A DNA stretch of 64,000 nt from a virus. The translations under genes were made by a program, and so were the position numbers. The notes below the pieces were generated by a model. That model did no database searches. It was not told the DNA's origin and saw nothing but the letters and a program-made list of their open reading frames with translations. Positions 6,547-14,512 of the stretch are shown here, one piece after another. Each line of letters begins with the position of its first letter. The stretch's first letter is position 1. The stretch spans positions 39,584-103,583 of the IMG/VR virus record IMGVR_UViG_3300013132_003882; one strand, written 5' to 3'.

Positions 6547-7116
6547 ATGACCACAGAAACCGAACCAGTTCAAACTCACAGTCAGGCTCTGCAACAAAAT
6601 GGCATGTATGTTTTCATGGGCGAAGTTAATGACGAAAACATTTGCCCTATTGTGGAATGGATCTTGCATGAGAACTTTGTGGTCAAGAAACGGCGCAAAG
6701 AACTGTTGTTGATGATTTGCTCGGAAGGTGGTGACATGGGAGCGGCCTTTGCCTTGATCGACGTCATGCGCAGTAGTCTAATTCCCATTAAAACAGTGGG
6801 CCTGGGCATGATTGCCAGTGCGGGGTTGTTGATCTTTATTTCAGGCACTGTTGGTCGACGTGTGCTCACTCCCAATACGTCAATTTTGAGTCACCAGTTC
6901 TCCTGGATGAACGAAGGCAAAGCACATGAACTGTTTGCCACCATGAGAGAATTTGAACTCACTCAACAACGCATGCTCAATCACTATAGATTGTGTACCG
7001 GACTCAGTGACGAGGAGATCAAACAACATCTCCTACCGCCCAATGACGTTTGGCTGTCAGCCTCGGATGCCCTGAGTCTACGGGTGTGTGACCATATTTC
7101 AGAACTCACACGTTAA
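6547..7116 (+). CDS. ClpP-like serine protease, divergent
   Basis: 189 residues with the ClpP fold signatures: CSEGGDMGAAFALIDVM, nucleophile Ser91 in MIASAGL and His116 in LSHQF. It differs clearly from the second, canonical ClpP at 8697 and has an extra N-terminal tail. It may form its own ring or mix with the other subunit. Ends overlapping the convergent gene at 7113. Confidence 0.8.
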   Translation: MTTETEPVQTHSQALQQNGMYVFMGEVNDENICPIVEWILHENFVVKKRRKELLLMICSEGGDMGAAFALIDVMRSSLIPIKTVGLGMIASAGLLIFISGTVGRRVLTPNTSILSHQFSWMNEGKAHELFATMREFELTQQRMLNHYRLCTGLSDEEIKQHLLPPNDVWLSASDALSLRVCDHISELTR

Positions 7117-8645
7117 CGACTGCGGCGTTCTCTACCCAGGGTAGTTGCATCAGTTTTAGCCGCAGACTTGACCTTGGCGGCCTTGGCGCCTGGACCAGTT
7201 AGTCGCTTGTCAGTCACACGATCCAAGGCCTGCGTACTGGTTTCATTATCCCAACTGGCTTTTTTGTACTCAGTTAGTTTTTCTAGCAAGGCTTCTTTTT
7301 CAATGATGTTGCGTAGATATATGCCATTGGGTCTGTTTTCAATTTTGGTTCTGATTTTCAACAACTTGTTTTTGGGATTGCCACGCTCATGGATTATAAC
7401 CTCAGGCCAAGTTTTGTCTCCCACATACGTGGCTGCTAGGTCTATGGTTGCTAATTTTTCTTTGAGTCGGTTGAAGCGCAGGATTTTAAAGCCGCCCTTG
7501 TTGAAGTCTACTAGTTCTACTCGGGGATCACCTAGGGTAGCAAAATGTGTGATGCCTTGTGCGATGCCATCAAGGATGTTGGCTTCTTGTTCAGGACTAG
7601 CGCCTTTGAGTTCACGATCAATTTGCTTGGCAGCGTACCCGTAAACTTTTTCAAAAGCTTCTCTAGAATTGCCTGCTTTGATTTCTCTTCTGAATGCCGG
7701 CAAGGCTGGATCAATATTAACACCAAAGTAGTTCCATAACGACTGTTGTGTTTCTTCACTGTCGCCCCCTACCTGACCAAACTGTCCAATGCCCCCTACT
7801 TTCAAACTGGTGTTGAGGCGCAGCTTGCGTGGTTGGCCATTTTCGTCTGTGACAAATACCCACACATCAGTTTTTTGTTCGGTCTCTCCAGTGACACCGT
7901 CAGCCATGATGGTGATTTGATCAGCACGACCATTGATGTAAAAATAACGGCTGTAACGTTCAGCATCCGAACTGTTGACATAAGCAGCGGCACTGGCGTA
8001 TTCGTCAGCCAGCAACTTTCTTTTGGCCGGGTCCATGAGATCCTGGTAAGGTCCAGTTTTGAGTCGCAGCACAAAGGTAACACGGTCAGCATGTTCGTTG
8101 TCGTAATCTTCCACTTCAACTTCGTACTGATCCTGTCCAGTTTTTTTGAGACTGTCCAACACGCCACTGATGTCCGCGGCGGTGACAGTGCCAATGTCTT
8201 CGCCAGATTCACGTTTGACAAACTTGGCAAACATAGCCGCACCCAAGATGCCTTCTGACGTTTCGCCGCGATTGGTAATTTTGCCCACATCTTCAGGATC
8301 GTCAGTGCGGGCTCCAGTGTACACATTGAAACACGGGCCAATTTGAGAGGCAGTGCCTGTGACCAACATGAATTGGTCTGCATCGTTGGCAAACAAGTAG
8401 CCATCTCCGCCACCACTCACAGCAATGCTGGGCAGGTTTAGGATTTCTTGATCACCCAGTTCACTGGTGTCTTGCATGGTCAAGGGCGGTGTAGGATCAA
8501 ACCCCTGCTGACGCATCAACTCAGCCAGGGCTTTGCCGTTCTTGGAGCCTGTGGCCACAGCAAATTGAGTACCAGGGCCATATTTGGGTTTGGAGATGGT
8601 GACTTCGTTGAGCACAGAATCGAATATATTGAGTAGGTCGCGCAT
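7113..8645 (-). CDS. 510-residue phage protein, possible PD-(D/E)xK-type nuclease
   Basis: Starts [17 protein letters not shown], like several T4-like virion proteins. In the middle, KTDVWVFV...[10 protein letters not shown] could be the D...(S/E)xK core of a PD-(D/E)xK nuclease fold, followed by GQFGQVGG. The C-terminal tail is strongly basic (Lys/Arg/Ala). Function is not established; a packaged DNA-processing protein is one guess. Its start codon overlaps the -35 box of the divergent clpP promoter. Confidence 0.6.
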   Translation of the reverse strand: MRDLLNIFDSVLNEVTISKPKYGPGTQFAVATGSKNGKALAELMRQQGFDPTPPLTMQDTSELGDQEILNLPSIAVSGGGDGYLFANDADQFMLVTGTASQIGPCFNVYTGARTDDPEDVGKITNRGETSEGILGAAMFAKFVKRESGEDIGTVTAADISGVLDSLKKTGQDQYEVEVEDYDNEHADRVTFVLRLKTGPYQDLMDPAKRKLLADEYASAAAYVNSSDAERYSRYFYINGRADQITIMADGVTGETEQKTDVWVFVTDENGQPRKLRLNTSLKVGGIGQFGQVGGDSEETQQSLWNYFGVNIDPALPAFRREIKAGNSREAFEKVYGYAAKQIDRELKGASPEQEANILDGIAQGITHFATLGDPRVELVDFNKGGFKILRFNRLKEKLATIDLAATYVGDKTWPEVIIHERGNPKNKLLKIRTKIENRPNGIYLRNIIEKEALLEKLTEYKKASWDNETSTQALDRVTDKRLTGPGAKAAKVKSAAKTDATTLGRERRSR

Positions 8646-8673
8646 TGGTTTTTTCCAGGATTTGTGTTATACT
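8645..8673 (+). promoter_or_regulatory. promoter for clpP
   Basis: TTGGTT, 17 nt, TATACT; leader with CAAGGAG before ATG 8697. A weaker -35 than the TTGACC family. Confidence 0.55.
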
Positions 8674-8696
8674 TATGCTTTCTACAAGGAGTGTGT

Positions 8697-9290
8697 ATGC
8701 CAAATCTAGTGCCCATAGTTTTAGAACAAACTGCCAAAGGCGAACGCAGTTACGACATCTACAGCCGACTGCTCAAAGATCGTGTGATCATGCTGGATAC
8801 CGAAGTAAGCGAACATTCGGCCAGTTTGATTGTGGCACAGATGCTGTTTTTGGAAAGAGAAAATCCTGACAAAGACATCAGCCTATACATCAACTCACCC
8901 GGCGGATCAGTCACAGCCGGCATGGCCATCTACGACACCATGCAGTTCATAAAGCCGGGTGTGCATACCATTGTCATGGGGCAGGCCTGCTCCATGGGAT
9001 CATTGCTGGCACAAGCAGGTGCTCCGGGCCGGCGTTTCATATTGCCCAATGCCAGACACATGATACACCAACCATCGGGTGGCGCAAGAGGACAGGCCAC
9101 TGACATGCTGATTCAAGTGGAAGAGATTTTGGCCATGAAGCGTAATTTGACAGGTATATACGTTAAGCACAATTCAGCAGGCCGGACATTTGAACAACTC
9201 ACAGCCGACATGGAACGTGACAACTTCATGAGCGCACAGGAAGCAGTTGACTATGGTCTTGCTGACAAAATTGTAGAAAACCGTACATGA
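8697..9290 (+). CDS. clpP: ATP-dependent Clp protease proteolytic subunit
   Basis: 197 residues, canonical Clp[34 protein letters not shown], catalytic Ser99 (GQACSMG), His124 (HMIHQPSGG) and Asp175 (MERDNF). No propeptide is apparent. It would need a ClpX/ClpA partner, probably the host's, as none is seen here. Start chosen for the AAGGAG at good spacing. Followed by ATGA overlap with a radical-SAM gene. Confidence 0.93.
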   Translation: MPNLVPIVLEQTAKGERSYDIYSRLLKDRVIMLDTEVSEHSASLIVAQMLFLERENPDKDISLYINSPGGSVTAGMAIYDTMQFIKPGVHTIVMGQACSMGSLLAQAGAPGRRFILPNARHMIHQPSGGARGQATDMLIQVEEILAMKRNLTGIYVKHNSAGRTFEQLTADMERDNFMSAQEAVDYGLADKIVENRT

Positions 9291-10555
9291 CATTAAAAGA
9301 CTCATTTTGCCCCAGCCCTTGGTTTCACATGCGAATCAACAACAGTGGGCACTATGAGTATTGTCGTTGGGCCGATAAAGCCCACAGAACCACTGGCTCT
9401 AACATAAGTGATACAACTCCTGCTGAATTTTTTAATCAGAATCTGATTCCTATTCGCCAACAGTTATTAAATGGCGAACGCCCAACTGGATGTGCTGAAT
9501 GCTATCAAATGGAAGCACACGACAAGATAAGCGGTCGACAAAAACAACTGCTGAAAATAGGTGTGCAGTTATGGGAGTTTGACAAGATGTTGGCCAGTTC
9601 TCCCTGGATGCCTGTGTTTGTCAATCACATGCCGCAGATGCCACAAGACTGGCAAATTGATCTAGGCAACTATTGCAATTCGGCCTGTGTGTTTTGCCAT
9701 CCAAGTTTTAGTTCACGACTGGCCACAGAATGGAAACAACTTGGTTTCATTGACAAAACACCACCGGCAAATTGGTGTAATGACCCTGTATATCTACAAA
9801 TTTTTATTGATACACTGGTCAAAAGTCCGCATATACAGTATCTACATTTCATTGGCGGAGAAACTTTGATCACTCCGGCATTTAAAAAAATACTTAAAGC
9901 ATTGATTGATGCAGGCTTGAACAAAACTGCTACCATTGGATTTACCACAAATCTTATTAGTTGGGACAATGACACAATATCACTGTTGACACAATTTGTT
10001 GGAGTAAATCTTGGTGTTAGTATAGAAGCATTTGATTCTATTAACGAATACGTAAGATGGCCAGCAAAACAACAGCAAGTTATTAGCATACTATCACAGT
10101 GGGTTGCGCTTAGTCAACAACACAATTGGTTGATGCAAATTAGAACCACTCCTACTATACTTACAATTCACAAATTACTCACAGTTTATGACTATGCCTG
10201 GGAACATGGTATTGTGGTGGAAAGTTGCAATTTTTTAACCGAACCGTCTTATCTGCGACTAGCAGTGTTGCCACAAAAATATCGTCAACCTATAATAGAT
10301 CAGATGCAGGCTTGGATTGATCAACGGCCTAACAATACAAAAACTGTGGTAAACATTAGACACCCAGATTTTGTATACGCACAAATTGCACAAGATTTGC
10401 AAAGTTATGTGAATTATTTAAAAACTGAAACAGATCAAAGCGATCAGTTGCCGGTGTTGATACAGTTTTTAAAACGCCTTGAACTCAATAGAAAAAACAA
10501 TATCTTAGACCATGTACCACAATATGAAGAACTTTTTAGATCTGCTGGCTACTGA
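9287..10555 (+). CDS. radical SAM protein (twitch/SPASM-like), copy 1
   Basis: 422 residues. CNSACVFC at about residues 126-133 is the CxxxCxxC [4Fe-4S]/SAM motif, followed by FIGGETL (GGE motif) and SIEAFDS. The N-terminal region carries extra Cys ([22 protein letters not shown]) that may bind an auxiliary cluster. The gene is visibly A+T-rich compared with neighbours, suggesting transfer. Substrate unknown; peptide or glycan modification is possible. Confidence 0.8.
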   Translation: MTLKDSFCPSPWFHMRINNSGHYEYCRWADKAHRTTGSNISDTTPAEFFNQNLIPIRQQLLNGERPTGCAECYQMEAHDKISGRQKQLLKIGVQLWEFDKMLASSPWMPVFVNHMPQMPQDWQIDLGNYCNSACVFCHPSFSSRLATEWKQLGFIDKTPPANWCNDPVYLQIFIDTLVKSPHIQYLHFIGGETLITPAFKKILKALIDAGLNKTATIGFTTNLISWDNDTISLLTQFVGVNLGVSIEAFDSINEYVRWPAKQQQVISILSQWVALSQQHNWLMQIRTTPTILTIHKLLTVYDYAWEHGIVVESCNFLTEPSYLRLAVLPQKYRQPIIDQMQAWIDQRPNNTKTVVNIRHPDFVYAQIAQDLQSYVNYLKTETDQSDQLPVLIQFLKRLELNRKNNILDHVPQYEELFRSAGY

Positions 10556-10796
10556 TTTAAAATTGCATGTGGTTGTAAACGGCAACCAGTATGAGAGTGA
10601 CTTGCACACTCCGTTGACATTCAATGCCGACGATTTGGTGTCAGTCGATGGTATTGAAGTGTTGCCTAGATATCGATGTCTAACTGGCGGCAGTACACTG
10701 CAAATTTCTGAACCATTTTATCAATGGTACCATAAAGCATCTGACCAAGGATGGTTGTTGAAGCCGCGGATCAGTAATAAAAGCGTTGAGCGTTGA
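10512..10796 (+). CDS. unknown protein following radical SAM gene
   Basis: Up to 94 residues ([19 protein letters not shown]...), overlapping the radical-SAM gene by 44 nt in another frame. ATG 10524 is an alternative start. No recognised domain; it may be a partner or substrate of the radical SAM enzyme, by position only. Confidence 0.5.
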   Translation: MYHNMKNFLDLLATDLKLHVVVNGNQYESDLHTPLTFNADDLVSVDGIEVLPRYRCLTGGSTLQISEPFYQWYHKASDQGWLLKPRISNKSVER

Positions 10797-10863
10797 TGTA
10801 AGCGCGAGTCTGACGCTCGCGATTGGCAATGAATGCCTGGTAGAGTGCTTTCAAATATTTCAT
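10771..10863 (-). CDS. 30-residue basic protein
   Basis: MKYLKALYQAFIANRERQTR..., ending QRFYY. The ATG overlaps the stop of the upstream small gene (ATGA), which is the main support. Its 3' end overlaps the end of the convergent plus-strand gene. Confidence 0.5.
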   Translation of the reverse strand: MKYLKALYQAFIANRERQTRAYINAQRFYY

Positions 10864-11021
10864 ACTATACCTCTTTGTTGATCTTGATAGTACTGACGTT
10901 CCATCATTTCAACGTCGGCGGTATTTTGGGGATGGCGGGCGGCAATGTATTGTTCCAGCTTGCTTTGATAATTGTTGCTGGGGAACATTTCCGCCAGGCG
11001 TTTTAGTAGTTTTTCCAACAT
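10860..11021 (-). CDS. 53-residue protein, DUF3563-like
   Basis: MLEKLLKRLAEMFPSN..., then SKLEQYIAARHPQNTADVEMMER, resembling short helical DUF3563-type proteins of proteobacteria and phages. GAGGAAAA ribosome site and a late promoter-like element upstream. First gene of a two-gene minus-strand unit. Confidence 0.55.
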   Translation of the reverse strand: MLEKLLKRLAEMFPSNNYQSKLEQYIAARHPQNTADVEMMERQYYQDQQRGIV

Positions 11022-11045
11022 GTTTTTCCTCTGTATTTGCCATGA

Positions 11046-11053
11046 TATTTATG
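11046..11053 (-). promoter_or_regulatory. late promoter-like ATAAATA in an inverted repeat
   Basis: CATAAATA on the minus strand, bracketed by CCATGA/TCATGG arms (11040-11058). Confidence 0.45.
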
Positions 11054-11097
11054 TCATGGTTTCTACTGAGTACTACTTTGGTACTACTTTTGGGTGG

Positions 11098-11126
11098 TTG
11101 ACCAATAATTCACACCATGCTACAAT
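11098..11126 (+). promoter_or_regulatory. early promoter with +1 ATG
   Basis: TTGACC, 17 nt, TACAAT, 6 nt, ATG 11133; that ATG is in frame with a second ATG (11151) that has its own AAGGAG. Confidence 0.75.
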
Positions 11127-11132
11127 TAGAAC

Positions 11133-11375
11133 ATGCAAAAAGGAGTTATCATGCAGAATTTGAAAGTCAAAGCCCTGGCCCTGTTGGCTGGTTGGATGGG
11201 TGCGGTGTTTGCTGGTATTGCCGTTGTGCAATTGGCGGCAAACTATTTTGGCAGCGAAACAGTACTCAATATCTTTGTTGGTGCCGTACTGGCATGGTTG
11301 ATGTATCAGGTGTATAACTTGATTCTAGCCAAACTAGAATGGGACGCCCGAGTTGACGAACTAAACAAAAAGTAA
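11133..11375 (+). CDS. small membrane protein with two possible in-frame starts
   Basis: 80 residues from ATG 11133 (leaderless position) or 74 from ATG 11151 (preceded by AAGGAG inside the first six codons). Two hydrophobic segments, then a charged C-terminus (EWDARVDELNKK). Unknown function. The arrangement could give two isoforms from leaderless and Shine-Dalgarno initiation. Confidence 0.65.
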   Translation: MQKGVIMQNLKVKALALLAGWMGAVFAGIAVVQLAANYFGSETVLNIFVGAVLAWLMYQVYNLILAKLEWDARVDELNKK

Positions 11376-11391
11376 TACAAGAGGACTTGGT

Positions 11392-11505
11392 ATGAATTAC
11401 AGCATTCGTTGGACACAACCTTTGACCAGTTGGGAACCCTTGGAATTTGAAATAACCGACTTTACCGAGGCCCGTGCGGTTTTACAAAGGATCATGGCAC
11501 TATGA
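11392..11505 (+). CDS. 37-residue protein, unknown
   Basis: MNYSIRWTQPLTSWEPLEFE...; GAGGA upstream of the ATG and ATGA overlap with the SWIM-domain gene. No recognised family. Confidence 0.5.
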   Translation: MNYSIRWTQPLTSWEPLEFEITDFTEARAVLQRIMAL

Positions 11506-11855
11506 AATGGTTTGCTGAAACCACGGACTACCGGGACTCGGTGCCCAATGGTGTGTACCTCTTGGATGATTCCAAGAGCAAGATGTACGCATTCCGTCCA
11601 GGCCATAAAGGCAGTGAGGTCAAAGTGTTTGCCAATCCCATTCGCATTGACATTCGCGGTCGTAAATTCAAGTTGAACTCTGTGCAGTTCAAGACCGCAC
11701 TGAAAGAAGAAGAACCCGAAGGTCGTACAATCGAAGTAACCGGCAGTCGAGGTGACATCTACCGGGTCACAGAGTTGAATGGTAACTGGAGTTGTACCTG
11801 CAGTGGCTTTAAATTTAGATCTAAATGCCGTCATATTGAGCAGTTATCAAAATGA
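11502..11855 (+). CDS. SWIM zinc-finger protein with recoded 3' end
   Basis: 117 residues. The C-terminal CTCSGFKFRSKCRH is a SWIM-type CxC...CxH zinc motif, used for DNA or protein contacts. The last sixteen codons (from GFKF) appear to have come with the adjacent homing endonuclease: a second, diverged copy of the same C-terminus lies at 12455-12502, beyond the insert. The current stop overlaps the endonuclease 3' end by 25 nt in antisense. Confidence 0.75.
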   Translation: MKWFAETTDYRDSVPNGVYLLDDSKSKMYAFRPGHKGSEVKVFANPIRIDIRGRKFKLNSVQFKTALKEEEPEGRTIEVTGSRGDIYRVTELNGNWSCTCSGFKFRSKCRHIEQLSK

Positions 11856-12433
11856 TATCTATTCATGTTGCCTGGATTTGTACTTTGTTTATTACAATGA
11901 GGACATGTAATGACAGGTCTTTCTTTATTTTGTAATCTTCTAAGTTCGGCCTGTGCAAGTTTGCGTTCAGGAGTCCATGCTTTACGCATTTTGTTTTTTG
12001 AATCTTCATTACGTTTTGATCCTAACATGAATGCTCGAACCTTTTCACCAAAACCATTTGGTTTTTTGCGACCTTTGTTTTTTAAAGATGATAGCAGAGC
12101 ATTTCTTGTTTTCCCTTCGGGAGTACGAACATCTCCACAACCACGAGGACGTCCTTTACCTCCGCCATCGCCCTCTTCGATGCGTAAGTTTGCCCAGCCA
12201 TCATTAGATACAACATTCCAAAGTTGGCTGTAAAAAATGCCTGTTTCTTTTATCTTATCTTTGTCAGTCGTTTCAAATAATATTTCCGTATGAACTTGAT
12301 TACCGTGTTTCTTCAAATGAAGTCTCCAATATTTTCCCGATCCTCGATAAATCAATGGGTCTTGTTTTGTATAACCAAGATATTTCAATCCTGTGAGTTG
12401 ATGCGTTTTAACGTAGAGTTTGTAAGTGTCCAT
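11831..12433 (-). mobile_element. GIY-YIG homing endonuclease gene, copy 1
   Basis: 200 residues. N-terminal KLYVKTHQLTGLKYLGYT carries a GIY-YIG-like pair (KLY ... YLG), followed by GSGKYWRLHLKKHG. The linker is basic and the C-terminus has a CPHC...H...C zinc finger for DNA binding. It lies antisense to the SWIM gene and overlaps its last 25 nt. The ATG at 12433 lies 5 nt after CATAAATA, so late expression would be leaderless. A+T-rich relative to neighbours. Confidence 0.8.
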
Positions 12434-12438
12434 GCATT

Positions 12439-12446
12439 TATTTATG
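12439..12446 (-). promoter_or_regulatory. late promoter of homing endonuclease 1
   Basis: CATAAATA, then 5 nt (AATGC), then ATG 12433. Confidence 0.6.
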
Positions 12447-12454
12447 CAGACCTT

Positions 12455-12502
12455 GGATTCAAGTTTCGTGGCGACTGCCGACATATTAAGAGCGTAAAAT
12501 GA
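12455..12502 (+). pseudogene. displaced original 3' end of the SWIM gene
   Basis: In frame it reads GFKFRGDCRHIKSVK-stop, matching the C-terminus GFKFRSKCRHIEQLSK of the gene at 11502. Its TGA overlaps ATG 12499 of the next gene (ATGA), the junction style used throughout, showing that the SWIM gene once ended here. Confidence 0.85.
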
Positions 12503-12840
12503 TTGATTGGCAAACCAAAGATCTGCGAAACATGGGCATGGAATTGAGCCTGGGCACACAAGAAAGCATTGAAAACTATCTTGTGCTTGGATGGGCTCCA
12601 GGCGGATATTTGGAAGACATGTTTGCACACGATTACGAACGTGCGTTTGCCTGTGCAGACACTGCCAATCGACAAACCATCTGGTTACTATGGCATTGGA
12701 TAAGAGAATCGGCACCACCACTGTGCCAGGGCAGTTACAAAGCCATTAAGATGTGGCGTGATGATCTTGGTGGCTGCAGAACGGATTACGTAAAAGGTTT
12801 GGAACAGAAAGCAATTTGGCAAAAGTTGAGCACTGGGTAA
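12499..12840 (+). CDS. unknown protein
   Basis: 113 residues (MIDWQTKDLRNMGMELSLG...), Trp-rich, no recognised domain. Its start overlaps the displaced end of the SWIM gene, so the two were probably one operon before the insertion. Translation coupling to the SWIM gene is now lost. Ends at a bidirectional terminator. Confidence 0.65.
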   Translation: MIDWQTKDLRNMGMELSLGTQESIENYLVLGWAPGGYLEDMFAHDYERAFACADTANRQTIWLLWHWIRESAPPLCQGSYKAIKMWRDDLGGCRTDYVKGLEQKAIWQKLSTG

Positions 12841-12843
12841 CAA

Positions 12844-12872
12844 GAAAGTCCCTTTCGGGACTTTCATTTTTT
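12844..12872. terminator. bidirectional terminator
   Basis: GAAAGTCCC / GGGACTTTC with a TTTC loop (12844-12865) and a T-run, between convergent genes. Confidence 0.8.
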
Positions 12873-13098
12873 ACGCGGCGTCTACAAACTTTTTAAGTTC
12901 TTCGGCCTTGGCCACTATATCCGTACTTGACGGAAAATCAGGCAAGGTTGGGAACGGATGACTTTCCCGGTTGGCATCAGTTAACTTGGAATGGTATTCC
13001 TGTAATTTGGCTTCACGGGTTTGGTAAATTGGCGTTTGAAGAATTTCTTTGGCCAGGTTCAGAAGTTCGAGACGGATCTCGTAAGGTGTTTTGCTCAT
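12871..13098 (-). CDS. conserved small phage protein
   Basis: 75 residues, MSKTPYEIRLELLNLAKEIL..., like a short helical family of T4-like cyanophages of unknown function. AAAGGAG ribosome site; late promoter CTAAATA about 60 nt upstream. Confidence 0.65.
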   Translation of the reverse strand: MSKTPYEIRLELLNLAKEILQTPIYQTREAKLQEYHSKLTDANRESHPFPTLPDFPSSTDIVAKAEELKKFVDAA

Positions 13099-13155
13099 AT
13101 TTTTCTCCTTTGTGTGTATGTGTGTCTAAACGAGCTGTGACTTTCATCACGCAAA

Positions 13156-13162
13156 TATTTAG
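13156..13162 (-). promoter_or_regulatory. late promoter
   Basis: CTAAATA on the minus strand upstream of the gene starting at 13098. Confidence 0.55.
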
Positions 13163-13189
13163 TTTGGCAAAACTGATACTCAAAATTTC

Positions 13190-13218
13190 TTGCATTGTAA
13201 TACAGACCCATGTATACT
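13190..13218 (+). promoter_or_regulatory. early promoter with +1 ATG
   Basis: TTGCAT, 17 nt, TATACT, 6 nt, ATG 13225, in frame with ATG 13267. Confidence 0.6.
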
Positions 13219-13224
13219 TGTGGA

Positions 13225-13533
13225 ATGCTGTTGTTTATGACAGCTATTTTTAAAAGGAACTTTTTTATGACTATCAATCCAGGAACTAAAACCTACAAAC
13301 TGTTTTCCGCTCTCAGCAACGGCGAACGTGTCAGTGCCAGCCAAGCCCACAAGCGTTTTGGCATCAAGAACATTTCGGCTGAAGTCAGCCGTGTTCGTCA
13401 AGCAGGTTTTGCTGTGTATGCCAACACACGCCGGGCTGGCAATGGTGTTCAAGTGACCGAGTATCGCATTGGTGCTCCAAGCCGCAAATTGGTTGCCGCT
13501 GGTTATCGAGCCATGGCACTTGGTTTGGTCTAA
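13225..13533 (+). CDS. helix-turn-helix-like DNA-binding protein
   Basis: From ATG 13267 (AAAGGA upstream) 88 residues: SNGERVSASQAHKRFGIKNISAEVSRVRQAGFAVYA is a winged helix-turn-helix pattern, followed by a basic tail. From the leaderless ATG 13225 the protein gains 14 hydrophobic residues. Likely a small transcription regulator. A terminator follows at 13577. Confidence 0.65.
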   Translation: MLLFMTAIFKRNFFMTINPGTKTYKLFSALSNGERVSASQAHKRFGIKNISAEVSRVRQAGFAVYANTRRAGNGVQVTEYRIGAPSRKLVAAGYRAMALGLV

Positions 13534-13576
13534 ACCAACTCGCTGTCCAATTCACACTGGACACACATGACAAAAG

Positions 13577-13599
13577 CCCTGCAACTTGCAGGGTTTTTT
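13577..13599 (+). terminator. intrinsic terminator
   Basis: CCCTGC / GCAGGG with a short loop and TTTTTT running directly into TTGACC of the next promoter. Confidence 0.8.
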
Positions 13600-13600
13600 C

Positions 13601-13629
13601 TTGACCATTAATTCCGTTTCGTGTATAAT
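13601..13629 (+). promoter_or_regulatory. early promoter, leaderless type
   Basis: TTGACC, 17 nt, TATAAT, 6 nt, ATG 13636. Confidence 0.8.
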
Positions 13630-13635
13630 AAACGC

Positions 13636-14094
13636 ATGATTAAAGAACTCTTTCAACGTTGGCATCGGCACCGTGTGATCATGGACAGACTAAACGGCGA
13701 ACCGTACCTGGAACGCTACTATGTGTTCTTGAAAGACCGGAACCGATTCCCATTCAACATCTTTGTGCATAAGTTTTTGAAGTCTGATCCAGATGATGTG
13801 CATGATCATCCCTGGCCCTACTTTACCATTATATTGAAGGGTGGCTACTATGAGTGGACGCCGCAGTTCAACGCACAAGGTCAAAAGATCAACGAAGTTG
13901 CTCGTTGGTGCAGTGCCGGATCGTTTCGCTGGGCTGGTGCCCGCACCTATCACAGAATTGAACTGGATCCTGAAGTGGAATGTTGGACCCTGTTCGTGCC
14001 CGGCATCAAACAACGTGACTGGGGATTCCTGGTCCGAGATCAATGGGTGCAGTGGCAAGAATACTTGAACATGCGTAAAAGTCAACAAACTTGA
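13636..14094 (+). CDS. cupin-fold protein (leaderless gene)
   Basis: 152 residues. DDVHDHPWPYFTIILKGGYYEW and a later YHRIEL...CWTLFVPG form the two half-motifs of a cupin, with likely metal ligands His in VHDHPW and His in YHRI. Such proteins include small metal-dependent dioxygenases; the substrate is unknown. Start chosen at the ATG 6 nt after the -10 box. Confidence 0.7.
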   Translation: MIKELFQRWHRHRVIMDRLNGEPYLERYYVFLKDRNRFPFNIFVHKFLKSDPDDVHDHPWPYFTIILKGGYYEWTPQFNAQGQKINEVARWCSAGSFRWAGARTYHRIELDPEVECWTLFVPGIKQRDWGFLVRDQWVQWQEYLNMRKSQQT

Positions 14095-14104
14095 AAGTAA
14101 ATAA

Positions 14105-14512
14105 ATGGAAAACATAGGACAGTTCATGATGGAATTTGGCGACTTCTTGATTTACTTTGGCATTGGTTGGTTGATCTTCAGCATTGTGTTGAGTGTGTCG
14201 GAATTCCTATTGCGTCGACACATTGAACAGTCAATGGAATCAGAGCTCACAGGAGTGGGCCAGGCCTTGGATGAGGAGCGGTTGATTGCACTTACTGTGG
14301 AAGTTGACCAAGATCAGTATTTTTGTTATAATAGCATCACAAAAGATTTTGTGTGTCAGGGTTCGGACTTGAAAGAAATACGTGACCGGTTTCGTGCTAG
14401 GTATCCCGACAAGGATGCGGCCATTTATGATGGTGACAAGACAGCAGTGGCCGTGTTGAAATCACAAATCAAAGAATTAAAGAAACAAAATGAAAATAGC
14501 ATTGGTATCTGA
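14105..14512 (+). CDS. membrane-anchored protein, unknown
   Basis: 135 residues; one N-terminal membrane segment (about 14-36), then a soluble charged domain ending in a Lys/Glu coiled-coil-like stretch. Contains an internal early-type promoter and overlaps the phosphoesterase gene. Confidence 0.6.
   Translation: MENIGQFMMEFGDFLIYFGIGWLIFSIVLSVSEFLLRRHIEQSMESELTGVGQALDEERLIALTVEVDQDQYFCYNSITKDFVCQGSDLKEIRDRFRARYPDKDAAIYDGDKTAVAVLKSQIKELKKQNENSIGI
14304..14332 (+). promoter_or_regulatory. promoter consensus inside a gene
   Basis: TTGACC, 17 nt, TATAAT within the coding region of 14105-14512. It could drive the phosphoesterase gene at 14490. Confidence 0.5.

Noticed and set aside
14097-14103. 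GTAAATA late-promoter-like string before ATG 14105
   Set aside because: Only 1 nt separates it from the ATG, so a transcript from it would start inside the coding region.
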